Shown: positions 35,611 to 44,960 of the stretch, piece by piece
Layout: the number at the start of each line of letters is the position of its first letter
Numbering within the stretch: position 1 is the first letter of the stretch
Source of the DNA: Anaerolineae bacterium
GTDB taxonomy: Bacteria > Chloroflexota > Anaerolineae > Caldilineales > Caldilineaceae
Direction of reading: 5' to 3'
DNA length: 64,000 bases
Assembly (NCBI GenBank): GCA_030432295.1
Contig: JAUIHI010000006.1
Coordinates: forward strand, 124,001-188,000
The notes under the pieces: model-generated
What the model was told of the DNA's origin: nothing
The model's database searches: none
The model's input: the letters and a program-made list of their open reading frames with translations, nothing else
Position numbers and translations under genes: made by a program

Positions 35611-36621
35611 GTGGCTCGACAGACAGTCTCCGTTATCGCAACTGTATACAACGAAGGCGCAGCTATTGCCCACCTGCTGGATTCCCTGGCTGCCCAGTCC
35701 CGCCCGGCAGACGAAGTGGTGATCTGTGACGGAGGCAGCAGCGACGACACCGCTGCGATTGCCCGCTCCTACGCAGATCGGCTGCCCAATCTGCGGGTGA
35801 TTGTGGAGCCGGGAGCCAACATCAGCCGGGGGCGCAATCTGGCGATTGGCGCGGCGCAGGGGCCGATTATCGCGGCCACAGATGCGGGGGTACGCCTGGA
35901 CCCGGCCTGGCTGGAACGGCTGGTTGCGCCTTTTGAAGATGGCCAGGATGCAACAGCGGTGGCCGGTTTCTTTCTGCCCGATGCGCAGGGCGTCTTTGAA
36001 ACCGCGATGGCCGCGACGGTTCTGCCCCTGACCGATGAGATCGACCCGGGCAGATTTCTGCCCAGCAGCCGCTCTGTGGCCTTTCGCAAGGATGTGTGGG
36101 AGCAGGCGGGGGGCTACCCCGAATGGCTGGACTATTGCGAAGACCTGCTCTTCGATTTTGCCGTCAATGCCCAGCAGCCGGACAAATCGTCCGCTTTTGT
36201 CTGGCAACCCGATGCGCTGGTCTACTTTCGTCCCCGCTCGTCTCTGATGGCTTTTGCCAAACAGTACTACCGCTACGCCCGAGGCGACGGCAAAGCCGAT
36301 CTCTGGCGTAAGCGCCACGCCATCCGCTACGCCACCTATTTTGTGGCCCTGCCCGCGCTCCTCGGCCACGCCTTCTGGGGATTCTTCGCGCGCTGGCTGG
36401 GTTGGGCTGGGCTGCTGATCGGGCTGATTGTCTACTGTCTGCGTCCCTGGCAGCGGCTGGCAAAACTGGGGGGCAACCTCTCGGAGCGAGAATGGCTACA
36501 GGCGGCCGCGCTCGTCCCCGTCATCCGGGCCGTAGGGGATATTGCGAAGATGGCGGGCTATCCCGTGGGTCTGTGGTGGCGGAGGAGGAGACGGGGTGAA
36601 GGGGTGAAGGGAGTATCCTAA
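35611..36621 (+). CDS. Glycosyltransferase family 2 membrane protein
   Basis: 336 residues. The N-terminal GT-A domain has VSVIATVYNEGAAIAHLLDSL and the donor-binding CDGGSSDDT, a second acidic motif ATDAGVRLDPAWLE, and a conserved WLDYCEDLLFDFAVNA in place of the acceptor-side ED motif. Two hydrophobic C-terminal helices (about 245-280) anchor it to the membrane. This layout suits transfer of a sugar to a lipid carrier. GTG 35611 is the start; the AAGGAAAAAGG before it provides an SD. The substrate is unknown. Confidence 0.8.
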   Translation: MARQTVSVIATVYNEGAAIAHLLDSLAAQSRPADEVVICDGGSSDDTAAIARSYADRLPNLRVIVEPGANISRGRNLAIGAAQGPIIAATDAGVRLDPAWLERLVAPFEDGQDATAVAGFFLPDAQGVFETAMAATVLPLTDEIDPGRFLPSSRSVAFRKDVWEQAGGYPEWLDYCEDLLFDFAVNAQQPDKSSAFVWQPDALVYFRPRSSLMAFAKQYYRYARGDGKADLWRKRHAIRYATYFVALPALLGHAFWGFFARWLGWAGLLIGLIVYCLRPWQRLAKLGGNLSEREWLQAAALVPVIRAVGDIAKMAGYPVGLWWRRRRRGEGVKGVS

Positions 36622-36626
36622 CGATA

Positions 36627-36772
36627 CAAGACCAGCGCCGGTTGAGTAGGCGGAGGCTGTTTGCCGCCGTATCGAAACCCAGCGGGTGGGAAAAATCGTC
36701 TCGTCAACCCGTTCGCTTGGTTTCGATATGCCTCGAAGACTCGGCTACTCAACCAGCGCTCACTGGTCCGAT
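36627..36772 (+). repeat. Dispersed palindromic repeat, copy B
   Basis: Same family as 6736: CAAGACCAGCGCCGGTTGAG at the left end, CTACTCAACCAGCGCTCACTGG at the right in two adjacent halves, and an internal TATCGAAACC/GGTTTCGATA pair. It lacks the GAATCC/GGATTC inner hairpin, so it is about 20 bp shorter. Confidence 0.8.
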
Positions 36773-36845
36773 CTGTGTGCAACTTTGTGGCTTCGCCACC
36801 TTATGGAATACGAAATCCGCAATTCGCCAATCACAGGGGGAAATC

Positions 36846-37364
36846 GTGCCGCTCCTCATCGACGGCCACAATCTAATCGGGTCCGGTTCTATCCCCGATA
36901 TCAGCCTGACCGACGAGGACGACGAGGCCAAATTGGTGGCGCGGCTGCGGGTCTGGCGCAGCAAAGCCAAAGACCGGATGACTGTCATCTTTGATCACGG
37001 CATCACCGGCGGGCGCTCGATTGGGCTGAGCGGAGCGGGGGTGAATGTGATCTTTGCCCGCAATCCCCAGGACGCGGACGAACTGATCCGCCGACGTCTG
37101 CGCAGCGCGGGCAAAGGGCTGATTCTCGTCTCCAACGACGCGGAACTGCGCCGGGACGCCGCGGCCGCCGAGGTGGAGGTCTGGCGCAGCGACGAGTTTG
37201 TCCAGCGGATGCAGACGAAAGCGCGTAAGAAAGGCGCTACGTCCGCAATTCAGGAAGCAGCGCAAGAAGCCGGGGCCGAGAGCCACGTGAACCTCTCTGA
37301 GCGGGAAGTGGACCAGTGGATGCGTATGTTCGACAAAGCCAAGAAACCGCGGCGGAAGAAATAA
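36846..37364 (+). CDS. YacP/NYN-domain endoribonuclease-like protein
   Basis: 172 residues of the NYN_YacP family (Rae1 in Bacillus, a ribosome-associated mRNA endonuclease). The PIN-like core shows LLIDGHNLIG at the N-terminus (Asp6), MTVIFDHG, AGVNVIFARNPQDADELI, and LILVSNDAELRRDA, giving the four acidic residues expected. The C-terminal 50 residues are charged and helical (KARKKGATSAIQEAA). GTG 36846 is used because AGGGGG precedes it and the upstream frame runs through the dispersed repeat. A role in mRNA turnover is inferred from the family. Confidence 0.82.
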   Translation: MPLLIDGHNLIGSGSIPDISLTDEDDEAKLVARLRVWRSKAKDRMTVIFDHGITGGRSIGLSGAGVNVIFARNPQDADELIRRRLRSAGKGLILVSNDAELRRDAAAAEVEVWRSDEFVQRMQTKARKKGATSAIQEAAQEAGAESHVNLSEREVDQWMRMFDKAKKPRRKK

Positions 37365-37428
37365 CCACGAAGGCACGAAGACACAAAGAACAGCAAAATC
37401 TTCTTCGTGTCTTTGTGACTTTGTGGTT
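37363..37428. repeat. 27-bp inverted repeat after the NYN gene
   Basis: Arms 37363-37389 and 37402-37428 complement with four mismatches, mostly G-U compatible. They are built from ACGAAG/CACAAAG words and overlap the stop codon. Probable terminator. Confidence 0.55.
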
Positions 37429-37442
37429 GAATGGAGCGGGGA

Positions 37443-37943
37443 ATGACCGAAACGACAACGAAACCGACCCGGCGGGAAGTGCCTGCGCTGCTGATTGAAG
37501 CCACGCCACAGGTCAACGGCATTGGCTACTGGCTGCTGGCCAGCCCGATACTTGTCTACCTGGCCTGGCTCTGGGTGGACCTCTTCGCCTATTACAGCCC
37601 CATCCCCTGGCGCTGGCTGGATTGGGTGTTGGGCGCGGCCATCTACTGGTTTCTCTTTGTGCTGCCCGCTGGCTATGCCGCCCACAAACTGGTCGTATCC
37701 CTGCCCCGTCCCTTCCAGCACACGGGCTGGGATGTGCAGCCGCTCGAACCCGTGCGCCCCGCCGAGATGTACACTGTACGCTACATTTTCACTGGACGGC
37801 GACCAGCCGAGCGGGATCGCCAGCGTATCTGGCTGCGCGCAGCCCAGGGCTGGGTCTATTTGGAAGTGGCGGCCATTTTCATCGGATTTGTGGTGATGAT
37901 CCCCCTCTTCTTCAGCGCGCTCGACTTCGGCTTTGGGCGATGA
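37443..37943 (+). CDS. Small membrane protein of unknown function
   Basis: 166 residues with three hydrophobic segments (about 30-48, 63-82 and 135-155). The central soluble part contains PRPFQHTGWDVQPLEP and YTVRYIFTGRRP. No characterised family is recognised. ATG 37443 is used: GGAGCGGGGA just before it is a good SD, and an in-frame ATG at 37431 would place that SD inside the gene. It sits alone between two inverted repeats. Confidence 0.65.
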   Translation: MTETTTKPTRREVPALLIEATPQVNGIGYWLLASPILVYLAWLWVDLFAYYSPIPWRWLDWVLGAAIYWFLFVLPAGYAAHKLVVSLPRPFQHTGWDVQPLEPVRPAEMYTVRYIFTGRRPAERDRQRIWLRAAQGWVYLEVAAIFIGFVVMIPLFFSALDFGFGR

Positions 37944-37976
37944 TTCCGAACGCGGGTGGGCGAAACCAAAAGACAA

Positions 37977-38057
37977 ACCACTGAGTCACTGAGAGCACTG
38001 AGAACCTTTCGCCCCGCTTTTCTCTGTGAAACTCTGTGTGCTCAGTGTCTCAGTGGT
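37977..38057. repeat. Inverted repeat before the M20 gene
   Basis: Arms 37977-37993 and 38041-38057 match over 17 bp with one mismatch. The sequence is composed of ACTGAG words. Likely terminator for the small membrane protein gene. Confidence 0.5.
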
Positions 38058-38131
38058 AGATTTTCTTGCAGGAAAACAAGCGTTTTTTTCAACGCTTAGA
38101 ATATACCCTCTCCACCCATAGGAGGAAGCAA

Positions 38132-39292
38132 ATGTATACGGAACGATTGGTCGGCTTCTATCAAACCAAACGGGAAGAGATTCTCCACACCATCCGGCTG
38201 CTGGTGGAAGACGAGACCCCCAGCGATGACAAAGCCCGGCTGGATGCCTTCGCCCAAGTGTTGGCGAAGCGCTATGCAGCGGTAGGCTTCCAGACGGATA
38301 TAATTCCCAACGCGGATCGGGGCAACCATCTGCGGGCTGTCTTCAACAAAGCTGCGTATGTGACAGACCCATCCGCCAAACCCGCCCTGATCCTCTGCCA
38401 CTTCGACACAGTCTGGCCCGTCGGCTCCCTGGCCACCCACCCCTGTCGCATCGACGAGCAGGGCTGGGCCTACGGGCCAGGCATCTTCGATATGCAGGCC
38501 AGTCTGGCTCTGGTGGAGTTTGTGATTCACGGCGTGCAGGAGATGGGGCTGCGCCTGCCCCGGCCTGTGGTGCTGTTGGCAACCTCCGACGAGGAAGTGG
38601 GCAGCCACACTTCCCAGCAATTGATTGAATACGAAGCCCGCCAGGCCGCCTACGTGCTGGTGATGGAATCCCCTCTGCCTGGTGGTGTTATCAAAACCGC
38701 ACGCAAAGGCACGGGTCACTTTGAGGTCGATATTACCGGGCGGGCCGCCCACGCGGGTGTCGAGCCGGAGAAGGGCATCAGCGCTATTCAGGAGTTGGCC
38801 CACCAGATTCTGGCCCTGCACAGCCTGACCGATATGGAAGTAGGCACGACTGTCAATGTGGGCGTCGTCAGCGGCGGGACCCGCTCGAATGTGGTCGCGC
38901 CCAATGCCAAAGCCGTCATCGACGTGCGTTCCTGGACAGCCGAGGAGATGGAGCGGGTGCGCCACGCCATCCGGGAACTGAAGCCTGTGCTGCCGGGGGC
39001 AAAGATCGTCACCCACGACGGCGGCGGTCGTCCCCCGTTGGAGCATAAAGTCACGGAGGGCCTTTTCAAGCAGGCCCAGGCCATCGGCAAGAAAATTGGG
39101 CTGGACCTGAAAGAGGGCGCGACCGGCGGCGGCAGCGACGGCAACCTGACCGGTGCGCTGGGCATCCCCACACTGGACGGGCTGGGCGTGCCCGGTCACG
39201 GCGCGCACGCGGACCACGAACACATCGAAGTGGACCAGATCGCCGGGCGGCTGGCGCTGTTGACAGGGCTGTTGATGGAGTTGAACGTATAA
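38132..39292 (+). CDS. M20 family metallopeptidase (glutamate carboxypeptidase-like)
   Basis: 386 residues. Zinc ligands are visible in LILCHFDTVWPVG (His, Asp) and LATSDEEVGSHTS (Glu-Glu, base plus ligand), with GPGIFDMQAS between them. The dimerisation domain begins around VDITGRAAHAGVEPEKG, and the last ligand lies near GHGAHADHEHIE. The pattern is close to Pseudomonas carboxypeptidase G2, which removes C-terminal glutamate from folates and peptides. The true substrate here is unknown. ATG 38132 has a strong AGGAGGAAG site. There is no signal peptide, so it acts in the cytoplasm. Confidence 0.88.
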   Translation: MYTERLVGFYQTKREEILHTIRLLVEDETPSDDKARLDAFAQVLAKRYAAVGFQTDIIPNADRGNHLRAVFNKAAYVTDPSAKPALILCHFDTVWPVGSLATHPCRIDEQGWAYGPGIFDMQASLALVEFVIHGVQEMGLRLPRPVVLLATSDEEVGSHTSQQLIEYEARQAAYVLVMESPLPGGVIKTARKGTGHFEVDITGRAAHAGVEPEKGISAIQELAHQILALHSLTDMEVGTTVNVGVVSGGTRSNVVAPNAKAVIDVRSWTAEEMERVRHAIRELKPVLPGAKIVTHDGGGRPPLEHKVTEGLFKQAQAIGKKIGLDLKEGATGGGSDGNLTGALGIPTLDGLGVPGHGAHADHEHIEVDQIAGRLALLTGLLMELNV

Positions 39293-39351
39293 CGTACTTT
39301 CGTAGGCAGTGAGGTTAGAAGCGCTGATGGTTTTTGGTCGGACTATCAATG

Positions 39352-39510
39352 CAAGACCAGCGCCGGTTGAGTAGGCGGGTGCTTTTCCCCGCCGTATCGA
39401 AACCCAGCGGGTAGACTCGTTCAGTCGCTTCACCCGTTCGCTGGTTTCGATACGCCTCGAAGACGCAGAATCCTATGGATTCTGTCGGCTACTCAACCGA
39501 CGCTCACTAG
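39352..39510 (+). repeat. Dispersed palindromic repeat, copy C
   Basis: Same family and orientation as copies A and B: CAAGACCAGCGCCGGTTGAG to CTACTCAACCGACGCTCACT, with internal TATCGAAACC/GGTTTCGATA and an AGAATCCTATGGATTCT hairpin. It fills most of the gap between the M20 and M14 genes. Confidence 0.8.
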
Positions 39511-39567
39511 GCTTGGACTGTTAGGTTACGAGTTATGGCTCCTATCTCTGATTGAAAGACGGATGGA

Positions 39568-41244
39568 ATGAACTTTAACCACTACTTCACAAACGACGAA
39601 CTGGCCGAAATTCTGTCGGGCTGGACGAACGAATACCCGGCGCTGGCCGCGCACTCTGTGCTGGGCAAGAGCCATGAAGGGCGGGAGATTCCCCTCCTCA
39701 TCCTGACCAACACAGCTACCGGCCCGGACACGGACAAACCCGCGCTGTGGATCGACGCCAACATCCACGCCACGGAACTGGCGGGCACGACGACAGCCCT
39801 GCACATCGCCCACACCCTCCTCACCGGCTATGGCACAGACGCCCGGGCTACCCGCCTGCTCGACAACTGCGCCGTCTACCTCGCGCCCCGGCTCAACCCG
39901 GACGGAGCGGCCTTGGCGATGGCCGATGTGCCCCAATACATCCGTTCGGGAACCCGGCCTTATCCCTTTGAGGAGAAGGCCGACGGCATCCACATTGAGG
40001 ATATGGACGGGGACGGGCGCATTTTGCAAATGCGTATCCCCGACCCCAACGGCGACTGGAAAGTGAGCAGCCTGGACCCTAAGCTGATGGAGAAGCGTGG
40101 GCCGGATGAGCAGGAGGGCCAGTTCTACCGGCTCTTTCAGGAAGGGCGCATCGAAAACTACGACGGCGTGCAGATTCGGGAGGCCCGCCCGGTGCAGGGG
40201 CTGGACTTCAACCGCAACTTCCCCTTCGATTGGAAGCCGGAGAACGAACAGTCCGGCGCGGGTCCCTATCCCACCTCGGAAGTGGAAATCCGGGCGACGG
40301 TGGACTTCATCACCCACCACCCCAACATCAATATCGCCATCACCTATCACACCTTCAGCGGCGTCATTCTGCGCCCTTTCAGCACCAGGCCCGACGACAA
40401 AATGGATGTGAACGATCTGTGGGTCTACCAGTTGATGGGCGAGCGGGGCAAAGAACTGACCGGCTACAAATGCCTTTCGGTCTATCACGACTTCCGCTAC
40501 CACCCGACCGAAGTGACCACCGGTGCCTTCGACGATTGGGTCTACGATCACCTGGGCATCTTCGCCTTTACCGTCGAACTCTGGGACCTGCCGGGCCGGG
40601 CCGGGATCGAGGACCGGGACTTCATCAAATGGTTCCGCACCCATCCCCACGCAGACGACGTGAAGATATTGCGCTGGCTGGAGGAGAATGCCAACGCAGA
40701 CGCCTACATCGACTGGTATACCTACGAGCATCCCCAACTCGGCCCGGTGGAGCTGGGCGGGCTGAACCGGATGTATACCTTCCGCAACCCGCCCCACCAC
40801 CTGATGGGCGAAGAGGCCGAGAAGAACACTCCCTGGGCGCTGGCTTTGGCCGATATGCTGCCCCGGCTCACGCTCCACGAACTGGCCGCGACGGCTCTGG
40901 GCGACGGGCGCTATCGTCTGCGGCTGGTGGTGGAAAACAGCGGCTTTCTGGCAACGAATACCAGTGGCCAGGGGCAGAAGCGGGCCGCGGCCCGACCTGT
41001 CCGGGTGGAGCTTTCCCTGCCGGAAGGTGCATCCTTCGTCACTGGCAAGGCGCGCACGGAACTGGGCCACTTGCAGGGCCGCAGCAATAAACTAGACGTG
41101 ACCGCTGTCTACGGCAGCAGCCCCACAGACAACCGGGCCTGGGCCGAATGGGTGGTGCAGGGCCAGCCGGGGGACGAAATCGGCGTAGCGATTCTCAGCG
41201 ACCGGGCGGGAAATCTCCGCCGCGATCTAACACTACCGGCCTAG
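39568..41244 (+). CDS. M14 family zinc carboxypeptidase
   Basis: 558 residues. Zinc-binding His and Glu lie in ANIHATELAG, substrate-binding Arg in DFNRNFPFDW, the third ligand His in ITYHTFSG, and the catalytic Glu in FTVELWDLPG. After the peptidase domain (to about 410) is a beta-rich C-terminal domain of about 140 residues, as in several bacterial M14 enzymes. No signal peptide is evident at ATG 39568, so export is uncertain. It probably trims peptides, perhaps together with the M20 enzyme encoded upstream. The Pit gene follows after 10 bp. Confidence 0.88.
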   Translation: MNFNHYFTNDELAEILSGWTNEYPALAAHSVLGKSHEGREIPLLILTNTATGPDTDKPALWIDANIHATELAGTTTALHIAHTLLTGYGTDARATRLLDNCAVYLAPRLNPDGAALAMADVPQYIRSGTRPYPFEEKADGIHIEDMDGDGRILQMRIPDPNGDWKVSSLDPKLMEKRGPDEQEGQFYRLFQEGRIENYDGVQIREARPVQGLDFNRNFPFDWKPENEQSGAGPYPTSEVEIRATVDFITHHPNINIAITYHTFSGVILRPFSTRPDDKMDVNDLWVYQLMGERGKELTGYKCLSVYHDFRYHPTEVTTGAFDDWVYDHLGIFAFTVELWDLPGRAGIEDRDFIKWFRTHPHADDVKILRWLEENANADAYIDWYTYEHPQLGPVELGGLNRMYTFRNPPHHLMGEEAEKNTPWALALADMLPRLTLHELAATALGDGRYRLRLVVENSGFLATNTSGQGQKRAAARPVRVELSLPEGASFVTGKARTELGHLQGRSNKLDVTAVYGSSPTDNRAWAEWVVQGQPGDEIGVAILSDRAGNLRRDLTLPA

Positions 41245-41254
41245 GGCAATCCGT

Positions 41255-42250
41255 ATGTCTGATACTCTCAGCTTTGCGATTCTGCTGGTTCTGACACTGG
41301 GCTTCGCCTTTCTCAACGGCTTTCACGACGCGGCCAACGCAGTGGCGACGATTATCGCTTCCCGCGCCCTGTCGCCCCGCTCTGCCCTGGGGATGGCGGC
41401 GGTGGCGAATCTGCTGGGGCCCCTGCTCTTTGGCTCTGCGGTGGCGATTACTGTGGGCAAGGAACTTGTGGCCCCGTCCAGCATTACGATTACTGTCGTC
41501 ATTGCCGCGCTGGCCTCTGGCTCGTTGTGGAGTCTCGTCACCTGGCTGTGGGGGATACCCTCCAGCTCTTCCCACGCGTTGGCCGGAGGGCTGGTGGGTG
41601 CGGCGGTGGCCTATGGCGGCTGGTCTGTGCTGGAAATCGACGGTCTGATCAAAATCGCTCTGGCGCTTTTTGTGTCGCCGGTATTGGGCTTTGTGTTGGG
41701 GTGGCTTCTGTTGCGGCTCATCTTCTTTCTGGCGCGGGACGCCACGCCCCGCATCAACACCACCTTCAACCGGCTGCAACTGATCACTGCCACAACCCTG
41801 GCCCTTTCCCACGGGGCCAACGATGCCCAGAAGACCGCTGGGATTATTGCCCTGGGAATGGTCATTCTCGGCTTCGAAGGCACTTTTCAGGTGCCCCTGT
41901 GGGTGATTATCGCCAATGCCCTGGCTATCAGCATCGGAACCGCAGCAGGTGGCTGGCGCATCATCCGCACCCTGGGCGGCAAGTTCTACCGCATCCGCCC
42001 GGTGCATAGCTTTGCCTCTCAGTTGACTTCCAGTGTCGTGATTTTGGGCGCGTCTCTGCTGGGCGGGCCAGTGAGCACCACCCACGTAGTCAGTTCGGCC
42101 ATTGTGGGCGTGGGCGCGTCAGAGCGCAGAAATCAGGTGCGCTGGAGCAATCTGGGGGATATTGGTGTGGCCTGGCTGATAACAGTCCCCATTACTGCCC
42201 TGTTGGCCCTGGTGTTCTACTATCTCTTGCGCTTCGTTTTCGGCCCCTAA
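41255..42250 (+). CDS. pit: Low-affinity inorganic phosphate transporter, PiT family
   Basis: 331 residues, about ten membrane helices. Both PiT signature repeats are present: FLNGFHDAANAVATI near residue 21 and ALSHGANDAQKTAGII near 185. PiT proteins import phosphate or metal-phosphate with protons. The gene opens the phosphate island and is followed after 16 bp by its DUF47 partner, the normal arrangement. ATG 41255 has a weak SD (AGGGCAATCC). The M14 peptidase gene upstream is close enough to be cotranscribed. Confidence 0.93.
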   Translation: MSDTLSFAILLVLTLGFAFLNGFHDAANAVATIIASRALSPRSALGMAAVANLLGPLLFGSAVAITVGKELVAPSSITITVVIAALASGSLWSLVTWLWGIPSSSSHALAGGLVGAAVAYGGWSVLEIDGLIKIALALFVSPVLGFVLGWLLLRLIFFLARDATPRINTTFNRLQLITATTLALSHGANDAQKTAGIIALGMVILGFEGTFQVPLWVIIANALAISIGTAAGGWRIIRTLGGKFYRIRPVHSFASQLTSSVVILGASLLGGPVSTTHVVSSAIVGVGASERRNQVRWSNLGDIGVAWLITVPITALLALVFYYLLRFVFGP

Positions 42251-42266
42251 TCCACTGGAGTGATTG

Positions 42267-42896
42267 ATGGCAAACTTTTCCCTACGTCCCCGCAAACAGG
42301 TGAACATCTTTATACAGCTTTTGCAACAACAGGCCGAGCAGGCCCAGATCGGCGTCAATGCCCTCTGCGCTTATGTGGAGAAGGGCGACAAAGCCAGTAT
42401 GGAGAGGGTGGAGCAGGCGGAAAAGGACGGGGACGAACTGCGCCGGATTCTGATCGACGAACTGCACAAGACGTTTGTCACCCCCTTCGATCGGGAGAAT
42501 ATCTTCGATCTCTCCCTCTATCTGGACGACGTTCTGGACTACGCCTATACGACCGTCGAGGAGATGCGTACACTGGGCGTGACCGCCGATACCCATCTGA
42601 CCGAGATGGTCATGCGGCTGAGCGAAGCCGCCGATGAACTGGTGCTGGCTATCGAGCGGTTGGACGACAACCCGCTGGTGGCGATGAATCACGCCCAACG
42701 GATCAAACACCGGGAGAATCAGGTGGAGCGCTCCTATCGGGAGGCCATCGCAGAACTTTTTTCTGGCCCAGAGAGTGTGCATCACATAATGGAAATGTTG
42801 CGTAAGCGCGAGGTCTACCGCCACGTGAGCAACGCCGCGGATCAGGCCGACCAGGCCGCCAATATCATCGGTTCTTTAATTGTGAAGATGACTTGA
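42267..42896 (+). CDS. DUF47 / PhoU-like Pit accessory protein
   Basis: 209 residues, almost all alpha-helical, starting [22 protein letters not shown]47 proteins resemble PhoU and are thought to control or assist the adjacent Pit transporter. The metal-binding-type acidic motifs EKDGDELRR and LYLDDVLDY support this. ATG 42267 follows GGAGTGATTG; a TTG one codon earlier is possible. The response regulator begins 7 bp after its stop. Confidence 0.88.
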   Translation: MANFSLRPRKQVNIFIQLLQQQAEQAQIGVNALCAYVEKGDKASMERVEQAEKDGDELRRILIDELHKTFVTPFDRENIFDLSLYLDDVLDYAYTTVEEMRTLGVTADTHLTEMVMRLSEAADELVLAIERLDDNPLVAMNHAQRIKHRENQVERSYREAIAELFSGPESVHHIMEMLRKREVYRHVSNAADQADQAANIIGSLIVKMT

Positions 42897-42903
42897 AAGA
42901 GGT

Positions 42904-43638
42904 ATGAAGATCGACGCCAAACCGAGAATTTTAGTTGTTGAAGATGAACCGACGTTGGTGGATACGTTGGAATACAATCTCACCCGCCAGGACTATACCG
43001 TCAGTACAGCCACCGACGGCTTCACAGCCCTGGAAAAGGCCCGCACCGAGCGGCCTGACCTGATTGTGCTGGATGTGATGCTGCCGGGGCTGGACGGCTT
43101 TGAGATTTGCCGCATTCTGCGTCAGGAGATGAGCACGCCGATTCTGATGCTGACAGCCAGAGACGACGAAATCGACAAAGTGGTCGGGCTGGAAGTGGGC
43201 GCGGACGATTACCTGACCAAACCCTTTTCCATGCGGGAGCTGATGGCCCGGGTCAAGGCCCATCTGCGCCGGGTGCGGATGATCCGGGAGGAGATGGAAG
43301 GCGAGGAGACGACGGCGGACGACAGACCGGCGAACGCGGCCGGGCTTACCTTTGGCTCGTTGCACATCGACCCGGACCGGCACGAGGTGGTCAACGGCGC
43401 AGAAATTCTCCATCTGAAGCCCAAAGAATTTGAGCTGCTCCACTTTCTGGCCCGCAACCGGGGCATGGCCCTGAGCCGGGATTTGATTCTGGAGCGGGTG
43501 TGGGACTGGGACTTCGACGGAGGCAGCCGCACTGTCGATGTCCACGTGCGCTGGCTGCGGGAGAAAATTGAGGAGGACCCGGCCCACCCCCGGCGGATTG
43601 TGACTGTGCGGGGCGTGGGCTATCGCTTTGAAGGGTAG
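42904..43638 (+). CDS. OmpR/PhoB-family response regulator
   Basis: 244 residues. The receiver domain has the acidic pair in [12 protein letters not shown], phosphoacceptor Asp in [13 protein letters not shown], Thr in MLTARDDE and Lys in YLTKPFS. The C-terminal winged helix ends [16 protein letters not shown] and [10 protein letters not shown]. The position between Pit and Pst genes makes it the probable regulator of this phosphate island (PhoB/PhoP role). No histidine kinase gene is next to it, unlike most phoB-phoR pairs, so its partner is elsewhere or it is signalled differently. Confidence 0.9.
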   Translation: MKIDAKPRILVVEDEPTLVDTLEYNLTRQDYTVSTATDGFTALEKARTERPDLIVLDVMLPGLDGFEICRILRQEMSTPILMLTARDDEIDKVVGLEVGADDYLTKPFSMRELMARVKAHLRRVRMIREEMEGEETTADDRPANAAGLTFGSLHIDPDRHEVVNGAEILHLKPKEFELLHFLARNRGMALSRDLILERVWDWDFDGGSRTVDVHVRWLREKIEEDPAHPRRIVTVRGVGYRFEG

Positions 43639-43667
43639 GCAAGAGTGGGTCACGACGGCAGTTCTAC

Positions 43668-43900
43668 ACTGGGCAGGGGTGTAATTCAAGTTGGGGGCAG
43701 AGGTGGGTTTGCGACGACCGCTCCGGGCTAAAGACCCGGAGCTATTGAGCGACGCCCCCTAAATGGGGGCTGCAAGAGAACTGGGCAGAGGACGGATAAG
43801 CCGGATTTATCCGGCGTGGCTCGGTAGCCCGGTGTCTTTAGCACCGGGTGGCACAGACGATCCCACTTCGCCCCAAATCTGAATTACACCTACTGGGCAG
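43668..43900. mobile_element. Candidate ~215-bp non-autonomous element with terminal inverted repeats
   Basis: GGTGTAATTCA at 43678-43688 and its exact complement at 43880-43890 flank about 190 bp of stacked hairpins. Directly outside each end is ACTGGGCAG (43668-43676 and 43892-43900), resembling a 9-bp target duplication. A third ACTGGGCAG at 43790-43798 inside weakens that reading. No coding frame is present. Confidence 0.4.
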
Positions 43901-44035
43901 TCGGTGGGGGCACTCGGAAAGAAGTTGTGATATTATTCACATAATCGCATCCGCCCGGTCGCTTTAAGTCCGGGTGGCGAGGCATCGCTCCGTAAACGGG
44001 GCGTCGTTCGATAGCCAGGGGACTTGAGCCTCTGG
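43721..44035. repeat. Cluster of six GC-rich hairpins with CTAAAG/CTTTAG-type loops
   Basis: CTCCGGG/CCCGGAG (43721-43741), GCCCCC/GGGGGC (43754-43770), CCGGAT/ATCCGG (43801-43814), CCCGGTG/CACCGGG (43828-43848), CCCGG/CCGGG (43954-43974) and CCAGGGG/CCTCTGG (about 44015-44035). They fill the 424-bp gap between the response regulator and pstS. No gene is seen there. They may block read-through from the regulator into pstS. Confidence 0.6.
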
Positions 44036-44062
44036 CGGTCAGGTGCATAGAAAGCAGGGCAT

Positions 44063-44956
44063 ATGAACCAATATTGGCGGCTGTGGACGTTTCTATTACT
44101 GGCACTGTTGCCCCTGGCTGGCTGTAGCGGCAACAGTGCCCAGGCCGGGTCTATACCGGGCGAGCAGCGGGCCATCCAGAACAAAGGCTCGGACACCCTC
44201 GTCAACCTGGCCCTGGCCTGGGCCGAAGCCTACCGGGAGGTGGACCCGTCGATCTCCATCGCGGTCACCGGCGGTGGATCGGGCACGGGCATTGCCGCCC
44301 TCATCAACGGCACAGTGGACATCGCCAACGCATCCCGCCAGATGAAGGAGAATGAGTACGAGGCGGCCAGTGCCAATGGCATCGAATCTGTGGAATTTAC
44401 GGTTGCCATCGACGCCCTGGCGATTGTCGTCAACCTGGAAAACCCGGTGAACCAACTTTCCATTGACCAGTTGGCCGACATCTACACCGGGCGCATCACC
44501 AACTGGAAGGATGTGGGGGGCAACGACGCGCCGATTGTCCTGCTCTCCCGGGAGACCAATTCGGGAACCCACGTCTACTTTCTGGAAGAGGTGGTGCGCA
44601 AAGGCGACGGCGAAAACAGTGACATCTTTGCGCCCCAGACGCTTCTGATGCCCTCCTCTGTGGGGATTACCAGCGAAGTGCGGCGCAACCCCAACGCCAT
44701 CGGCTACGACGGTCTGGGCTACGTGGACACCAGCCACGAAAAGACAATCGCCGTAGCCAAAGATGCTGATTCCCCCTATGTCCTGCCGACGGTTGCCAAC
44801 GGCGCCAATGGCAGCTACCCGATCTCCCGTGGGCTGTATATGTACACGGCGGGCCAACCGACCGGGGCCATCGCCGACTATATGGCGTGGGTGATGGGGC
44901 CAGAGGGTCAGTACATTGTGGCCGAATTGGGCTTCGTCCCACTCCCGGAGAATTAG
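44063..44956 (+). CDS. pstS: Phosphate-binding lipoprotein PstS
   Basis: High-affinity phosphate receptor of the Pst importer. 297 residues with a lipoprotein signal (LLLALLPLAGC, Cys at about 21), then the PBP-like domain: NKGSDTLVNLALAWAEAY, GGGSGTGIAALINGTVDIANASR, ITNWKDVGG, and LLSRETNSGTHVYFLE with the phosphate-binding Ser/Thr/Arg residues. ATG 44063 sits 3' of the hairpin-rich gap; no clear SD is visible. pstC follows after 4 bp. Confidence 0.93.
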   Translation: MNQYWRLWTFLLLALLPLAGCSGNSAQAGSIPGEQRAIQNKGSDTLVNLALAWAEAYREVDPSISIAVTGGGSGTGIAALINGTVDIANASRQMKENEYEAASANGIESVEFTVAIDALAIVVNLENPVNQLSIDQLADIYTGRITNWKDVGGNDAPIVLLSRETNSGTHVYFLEEVVRKGDGENSDIFAPQTLLMPSSVGITSEVRRNPNAIGYDGLGYVDTSHEKTIAVAKDADSPYVLPTVANGANGSYPISRGLYMYTAGQPTGAIADYMAWVMGPEGQYIVAELGFVPLPEN

Positions 44957-44960
44957 GCCT

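Noticed and set aside
43931-43945. GTGATATTATTCAC as an operator or -10 for pstS
   Set aside because: It is a partial palindrome with a TATTAT core, but no -35 match at proper spacing and no second copy was found.
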